In this document: in pieces, positions 60,247 to 64,000 of the stretch | How positions within the stretch are numbered: the first letter of the stretch is position 1 | Layout of the letters: each line of letters starts with the position of its first letter | Origin: Paenibacillus herberti | GTDB taxonomy: Bacteria; Bacillota; Bacilli; Paenibacillales; Paenibacillaceae | Direction: 5' to 3' | NCBI RefSeq assembly: GCF_002233675.1 | Contig: NZ_NMUQ01000002.1 | Coordinates: 614,078 to 678,077, forward strand | Length of the DNA: 64,000 nucleotides | Program-made: the position numbers and the translations under genes | Notes under the pieces: generated by a model | What the model was told of the DNA's origin: nothing | Seen by the model: only the letters and a program-made list of their open reading frames with translations | Database searches by the model: none

Positions 60247-61638
60247 ATGGAGTACATCAGCACGAGAGGCAAAGTGTCCGGAGTCGGCTTCATCGACGCC
60301 ATCCTGATGGGACTGGCGGATGACGGCGGCCTGCTCGTACCCGCCCGAATTCCTCAGGTGTCCGCCGACACCTTGAAGCAGTGGCAGGAGCTCAGCTACC
60401 AGGAGCTTGCCCTTGAAATCTTCACCTTGTATATTGGCGAGGAAATTCCTCGCGAGGAGTTGCGCCAGCTCGTGGACGACAGCTACTCTACTTTCCGCGA
60501 TGCTGACGTTACCCCGGTGCGCAAGCTGCACGAGGGCTTGGACGTAATGGAGCTGTTCCATGGCCCAACCTTCGCCTTTAAAGACGTGGCCCTGCAATTT
60601 CTCGGCAATCTTTACAGCTACGTAGCGCGTAAAACGGGATCGACGATCCACATCGTCGGTGCGACTTCCGGCGACACCGGCGCCTCTGCCATAGAGGGCG
60701 TACGCGGCAAAGAAGGCATTCGCATCTGCATTCTTCATCCGCATGGCAAAGTAAGCAAAGTCCAAGAGCTGCAAATGACAACGGTTGATGACGCCAATGT
60801 ATTGAACCTCGCGATCGACGGCACTTTCGACGACGGCCAGCGCATTATTAAAGAGCTGTTCGCGGACGTACAATTCAAACACCGCTACCATTTGCGCGCG
60901 ATCAACTCCATCAATATCGCCCGTATTCTGGCACAAACCGTCTATTACTTCTATGCTTACCTGCAGCTGGCGCGCCGTGGACAAGCCGCAGCCGTGAGCT
61001 TCAGCGTACCAACAGGCAATTTCGGCGACATCTTTGCTGGTTACTTGGCAAAACGGATGGGCTTGCCGGTGAACCGACTGATTCTGGCAACCAATGAGAA
61101 CAATATCCTGGCTCATTTCGTCAGCGAAGGTGTGTACCAACCCGGTGAATTCCGTGGTACGTACAGCCCATCGATGGATATTCAAGTGGCCAGTAATTTC
61201 GAGCGCTACCTGTTCTATCTGTACGGCGAGGACGCTTCGTCCGTCACCGAGTTGATGGAGCAGTTCAAGCAGAACGGGACGATCACCATCCCACAGGAAA
61301 AGCTGGCTGTCGTGCAAAGCGACTTCTCCGCACATGCTGTTCTCAACCAGGAATGTCTGGACACAATTGCACATTACCATAAGGAGAACGGTTATCTGCT
61401 TGATCCACATACGGCATGCGGCGTAGCCGCAGCTGACCGGTTGGCGTCCGAAAGCGGAGCAACGGTTGCCTTGTCGACGGCCCACCCGGCCAAGTTCGAC
61501 GAGTCGATCCGCCTTGTCGGAATCGAGCAGCCATTCCCTTCGCAGATTTCAGGCCTGTTCGAGCAATCGCAGCATGTCGAGCTTTCGCCTGCATCGAATG
61601 AAGCGATTGCCGCTAGACTGGTGAAATTTTTCGAATAG
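60247..61638 (+). CDS. thrC: Threonine synthase
   Basis: 463 residues of the longer (E. coli/yeast-type) threonine synthase class. Its start is MEYISTRGKVSGVGFIDAILMGLADDGGLLVP. The PLP Lys is K112 in GPTFAFKDVALQF. The phosphate-binding loop is VGATSGDTGASAIEG, and SINSINIARILAQTVYYFYAY and SVPTGNFGDIFAGYLAKRMGLP are diagnostic. It converts O-phosphohomoserine to threonine. AGGGGATCGAT precedes the ATG. It stands alone without hom or thrB. Confidence 0.96.
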   Translation: MEYISTRGKVSGVGFIDAILMGLADDGGLLVPARIPQVSADTLKQWQELSYQELALEIFTLYIGEEIPREELRQLVDDSYSTFRDADVTPVRKLHEGLDVMELFHGPTFAFKDVALQFLGNLYSYVARKTGSTIHIVGATSGDTGASAIEGVRGKEGIRICILHPHGKVSKVQELQMTTVDDANVLNLAIDGTFDDGQRIIKELFADVQFKHRYHLRAINSINIARILAQTVYYFYAYLQLARRGQAAAVSFSVPTGNFGDIFAGYLAKRMGLPVNRLILATNENNILAHFVSEGVYQPGEFRGTYSPSMDIQVASNFERYLFYLYGEDASSVTELMEQFKQNGTITIPQEKLAVVQSDFSAHAVLNQECLDTIAHYHKENGYLLDPHTACGVAAADRLASESGATVALSTAHPAKFDESIRLVGIEQPFPSQISGLFEQSQHVELSPASNEAIAARLVKFFE

Positions 61639-61644
61639 CAAACT

Positions 61645-61695
61645 TAAGAGGGCGTCCTATTGTCATGCCAGCATGACGGGGGCACCCTCTTTTTG
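61645..61695 (+). terminator. Terminator after thrC
   Basis: AAGAGGGCGTCC and GGGGGCACCCTCTT form an imperfect stem enclosing GTCATGC/GCATGAC, followed by TTTTT. Confidence 0.7.
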
Positions 61696-61785
61696 TTGAG
61701 CTTCAACACTTGTTTGGCTAAAAAGCGAGGACTGCCTCTGTTGCTAAGCCTCAACATCCGCATGACTAAAAAGCGAGGATGCCTG
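61694..61785. repeat. Tandem duplication of about 46 bp between thrC and greA
   Basis: Bases 61694-61738 and 61742-61785 align at about three quarters identity and share CTAAAAAGCGAGGA. The second copy forms one arm of the greA terminator. Confidence 0.6.
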
Positions 61786-61820
61786 CGGCGTCATTACTGA
61801 CCCCACAGGCATCCCCGCTT
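61769..61820 (-). terminator. Terminator after greA
   Basis: AAGCGAGGATGCCTG pairs with CAGGCATCCCCGCTT with one mismatch. On the minus strand the stem runs into TTTTT. Confidence 0.75.
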
Positions 61821-61844
61821 ATTTAAATGACTTAATTTGCTTAC

Positions 61845-62318
61845 TTACTTGCTGTTGATCCCCAGCACTTTATAGTTGATTTTGCCCACTGGAGCGTCTA
61901 CCTCTATAACGTCACCGACACGCTTGTTCATCAGAGTTTTGCCAAGCGGGCTCTCATAGGAAATACGGTTCTCAATAACATCCGCCTCCGCGGGCGCAAC
62001 GATCCGGTACTTCAGTTCCTCGTCAAACTCTTGGTCAAGCAGGGAGACGACCGAGCCAACCACAATCTTCGAGGTATCCGAGCTATCCGCTACACGCGCT
62101 TTTTTCAGCATTGCCTGGATCTGCAAAATCCGAGTTTCCATGAACGCCTGGTCTTCCTTGGCAGAGTGATACTCGCTGTTCTCTTTGAGATCACCGTAGC
62201 TGATTGCGGTTTTGATGCGCTGGGCCAGCTCGCGGCGTTTAGGACCCTTAAGCTCCTCCAGCTCGCCCTCCAGCTTGGCAAGACCTTCTGCGGTCAGGAT
62301 AATTTCTTGATTGGACAT
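61845..62318 (-). CDS. greA: Transcription elongation factor GreA
   Basis: 157 residues, the standard length. The N-terminal coiled coil LTAEGLAKLEGELEELKGPKRRELAQRIKTAISYGDLKENSEYHSAKEDQAF carries the acidic tip (DLKENSEY). The C-terminal FKBP-like domain has GSVVSLLD and ESPLGKTLMNKRVGDVIEVDAPVG. It stimulates transcript cleavage by backtracked RNA polymerase. AGGAGAGA precedes the ATG. Confidence 0.98.
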   Translation of the reverse strand: MSNQEIILTAEGLAKLEGELEELKGPKRRELAQRIKTAISYGDLKENSEYHSAKEDQAFMETRILQIQAMLKKARVADSSDTSKIVVGSVVSLLDQEFDEELKYRIVAPAEADVIENRISYESPLGKTLMNKRVGDVIEVDAPVGKINYKVLGINSK

Positions 62319-62475
62319 TGCATTCTCTCCTATCGCTTGCTTATTCCTCTAGTGTAACACAATAAGCCTCCTCCATGCTTTGTTGGGCACGGTACATGCA
62401 ACTTTTCCGATTTCAGTTCCGTCTCAATGGGTATACTTTAGTTATAAAGTAATTTTCACGGAGGAGGAACTCATC

Positions 62476-63348
62476 ATGAATCGAAATGTCATCACTCTGT
62501 CCGTTCTACTCGCGGGCTCCGCCCTGCTTGGTGGGTGCGCCGCCAGCGCCGGTAGTCCTTCAGCTACCCTGCCGACCGCCTCGCTCTCTCCGGCTGCATC
62601 TGCCACCCTCACACCTGCGCCGTCTCTGTCGCCTTTGCCCACAGCTACTGCTACTGCTTCCCCATCGCAGAACGGTAGCGAGACGAGGAAGCCGAGCGCA
62701 TCTACAAGCGCCACAAAGAGCGTTGACGTGCCACAACAGGTGCTGAGCATGCTGAAGAAAAAAGGAGCTGTTCTACCGAGAACCACTCCTTTGGATAAGG
62801 GTCAAAAACTGACCGCCTCCATCGCGAGCAACGATGCCAAAGGGTACAAGGTATACTTCTACGGCGCGCCGAAGGCTCTGCCGATAGGAGATCCTTCGCT
62901 GTCGCCGGATGGAAAAATCCCGGTGGCTGCCTCTTTCACAGCGCGTGGCAAGGACACGAAGCGTGATAAGGATCTTTTTGCCAAAATCGACTTCAGCCAG
63001 TGGCCTGCAGAGCAAGCGGTCGACCTCGGCCACAAGATCAAGGGCTATCCGGAAGGGGCCGCTGGCTCCCAATATTTAAGCTGGAAAGAAGGCCGCTGGC
63101 AGCTGCAGCTTCGCTCGACCACCGAGGACAAAATAGACAATGCTGCGATTGCCCGCAAAATCGTCAATTACCTGGAGAAGAACGCTCTGCCCGCTCCGCA
63201 TGACAATGGCAAAATCACCATCGACTATCGCCCCGGCGGCAAAGAAGTTAAAGTCGGTGTCTACTGGCAGGATGGTGACATCGTCTACGAGCTTGAAACC
63301 GGACGAGTGCCGATCGACGCGTTGACAATGGCTGTGTCTGTAAAATAA
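62476..63348 (+). CDS. Lipoprotein with Ser/Thr/Pro-rich linker, unknown function
   Basis: 290 residues from the ATG at 62476, preceded by GGAGGAGG. LLAGSALLGGCAAS is a lipoprotein signal with lipidated C21. Residues ~22-80 are Ser/Thr/Pro/Ala-rich, typical of a wall-spanning linker. The folded part (about 85-290) contains VYFYGAPKALPIGDPSLSPDGKIPVAASF, WPAEQAVDLGHKIKGYPEGAAGSQYLSWKEGRWQLQL and GKEVKVGVYWQDGDIVYELE. I do not recognise the family. It is a monocistronic gene with its own terminator. Confidence 0.8.
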   Translation: MNRNVITLSVLLAGSALLGGCAASAGSPSATLPTASLSPAASATLTPAPSLSPLPTATATASPSQNGSETRKPSASTSATKSVDVPQQVLSMLKKKGAVLPRTTPLDKGQKLTASIASNDAKGYKVYFYGAPKALPIGDPSLSPDGKIPVAASFTARGKDTKRDKDLFAKIDFSQWPAEQAVDLGHKIKGYPEGAAGSQYLSWKEGRWQLQLRSTTEDKIDNAAIARKIVNYLEKNALPAPHDNGKITIDYRPGGKEVKVGVYWQDGDIVYELETGRVPIDALTMAVSVK

Positions 63349-63363
63349 ATGCCAATCTGTTAA

Positions 63364-63398
63364 AATAACCTGCTCCGCTGAATGCGGAGCAGGTTATT
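63364..63398 (+). terminator. Terminator after the lipoprotein gene
   Basis: AATAACCTGCTCCGC pairs exactly with 63384-63398 over a 5-base loop. Confidence 0.8.
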
Positions 63399-63418
63399 TG
63401 TATGGCAGTAGGTACTCG

Positions 63419-63541
63419 ACTAAATGCTTGGTTTATTGCTGCTGAATTATCGGTAATACCATCACCCACTGCGCCTTTATCCTCATTTTTAAGTCTTTTC
63501 CATCCTATAATGGAACATATATCCCTGTTTATATATGACAT
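63419..63541 (-). pseudogene. Fragment of a pectate-lyase-superfamily (beta-helix) gene
   Basis: The minus strand translates as NEDKGAVGDGITDNSAAINQAF, which matches the conserved N-terminal motif (YGAxGDGxTDDTxAIQxAI) of Pectate_lyase_3-type right-handed beta-helix proteins. The similarity ends after about 40 codons at the lipoprotein terminator. The ATG at 63541 has no clear site. It is a short leftover of a larger gene. Confidence 0.38.
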
Positions 63542-63681
63542 TTAGACTAATCTCAGATAAAAAGAACAATTGTAACCCAACAATCTTTACTGCTTTAGTA
63601 ACTGTAAATATTTACGTATACATAGTACCCTATTTATATACAGAAAACTTTTTCCGAAAAAATCAAATAAGGAGTGTACTA

Positions 63682-63900
63682 ATGAGCTGGAGAATGAAAA
63701 GAAAAAAAAGAAGCTTTTTTATACCTGCTTCAATACTTTCATTGATTATCTTGTCTTTTTTTGGTTTTTTGTTCAGCATGGATAATGGAGATAGTTATAA
63801 AAAAAATAATGAAGATATCGAAAAAGTGAATTCAAACAATGTTTCCACAGACAAGGAAAATGTTTACGAGAAAATAAAACAAAAAGATATTATTATATAG
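63682..63900 (+). CDS. Small membrane-anchored protein, unknown function
   Basis: 72 residues. A very basic start (MSWRMKRKKRS) precedes one hydrophobic helix (FFIPASILSLIILSFFGFLF), then an Asn/Asp/Lys/Glu-rich outer tail (NNEDIEKVNSNNVSTDKENVYEKIKQKD). AAGGAG lies eight bases before the ATG at 63682; an upstream in-frame ATG is unsupported. Strongly AT-rich, like the 14-16 kb island. Nothing recognisable follows to the window end. Confidence 0.62.
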   Translation: MSWRMKRKKRSFFIPASILSLIILSFFGFLFSMDNGDSYKKNNEDIEKVNSNNVSTDKENVYEKIKQKDIII

Positions 63901-64000
63901 AGCGCACTTAAGATCATAACCAAACAAGCAGACGATCGATGGTTTCCATCGGATTCTTATTAATTCGATTCATAAATTGACTCACATGAAGCTTGATCTT

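Noticed and set aside
60208..61485. 425-codon ORF on the - strand
   Set aside because: Antisense of thrC; no family motif and no start signal.
1..64000. tRNA, rRNA, prophage or transposon genes
   Set aside because: No cloverleaf, rRNA-like sequence, integrase, transposase or phage structural gene was recognised on either strand.

Overview
The window looks like a chromosomal segment of an endospore-forming, mid-GC member of the Bacillota, most like Paenibacillus. The main reasons are strong AGGAGG-type ribosome binding sites, an orphan GerAB-type germination permease, a perfect PerR box in front of a vegetative catalase, a guanine-class purine riboswitch ahead of xpt-pbuX, a SigB-like promoter ahead of a YflT-type stress protein, and YjcZ-like small membrane proteins. 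I saw no tRNA, rRNA, transposase, phage module or cas gene. Gene names rest on motif recognition by eye.

Layout. 0-2.6 kb: two coupled carotenoid (CrtI/CrtN-type) desaturase genes, the first cut by the window edge, with a directly repeated operator-like sequence upstream. 3-13.8 kb: a nuclease-helicase fusion, alpha/beta hydrolase, a truncated diguanylate cyclase, a membrane-associated GTPase, a cupin, a cytoplasmic alpha-amylase and a DinB protein. 13.9-15.8 kb: an AT-rich island of small membrane or secreted proteins. 16-21 kb: an MTHFR-like enzyme, an AlkC plus UDG-like repair operon, and an HD-GYP phosphodiesterase. 21-27 kb: a sugar symporter plus ChbG deacetylase operon, PerR-controlled katA, DedA, and an AraC regulator. 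27.3-28.2 kb: an array of exact 51-bp repeats, each with a CAAGTA/TACTTG dyad.

28-35 kb is a sigma-54 neighbourhood: rpoN, pruA and proline dehydrogenase transcribed from two divergent -24/-12 promoters, and a sigma-54 activator gene preceded by a 40-bp interrupted palindrome. Together they make a self-contained proline/arginine catabolic regulon. 35-39 kb: a glycan operon (DUF6492-like transferase, GT4 transferase with a repeated basic tail, ManC). 39-49 kb: pepT, RND and DHA2 exporters, LysR, GerAB, LLM oxidoreductase. 50-54 kb: gene remnants, a response regulator lacking the phospho-acceptor Asp, and a four-gene operon of three secreted helical proteins that share a motif at the predicted mature N-terminus plus their own signal peptidase. 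54-64 kb: a stress protein with an EF-hand loop, the xpt-pbuX riboswitch operon, AraC/quinone reductase, AAG glycosylase, thrC, greA, a lipoprotein and a small membrane protein.

Most distinctive loci: the 51-bp dyad array, the secreted-helical-protein/signal-peptidase operon, the 19-residue repeat tail on the glycosyltransferase, and the sigma-54 proline regulon.
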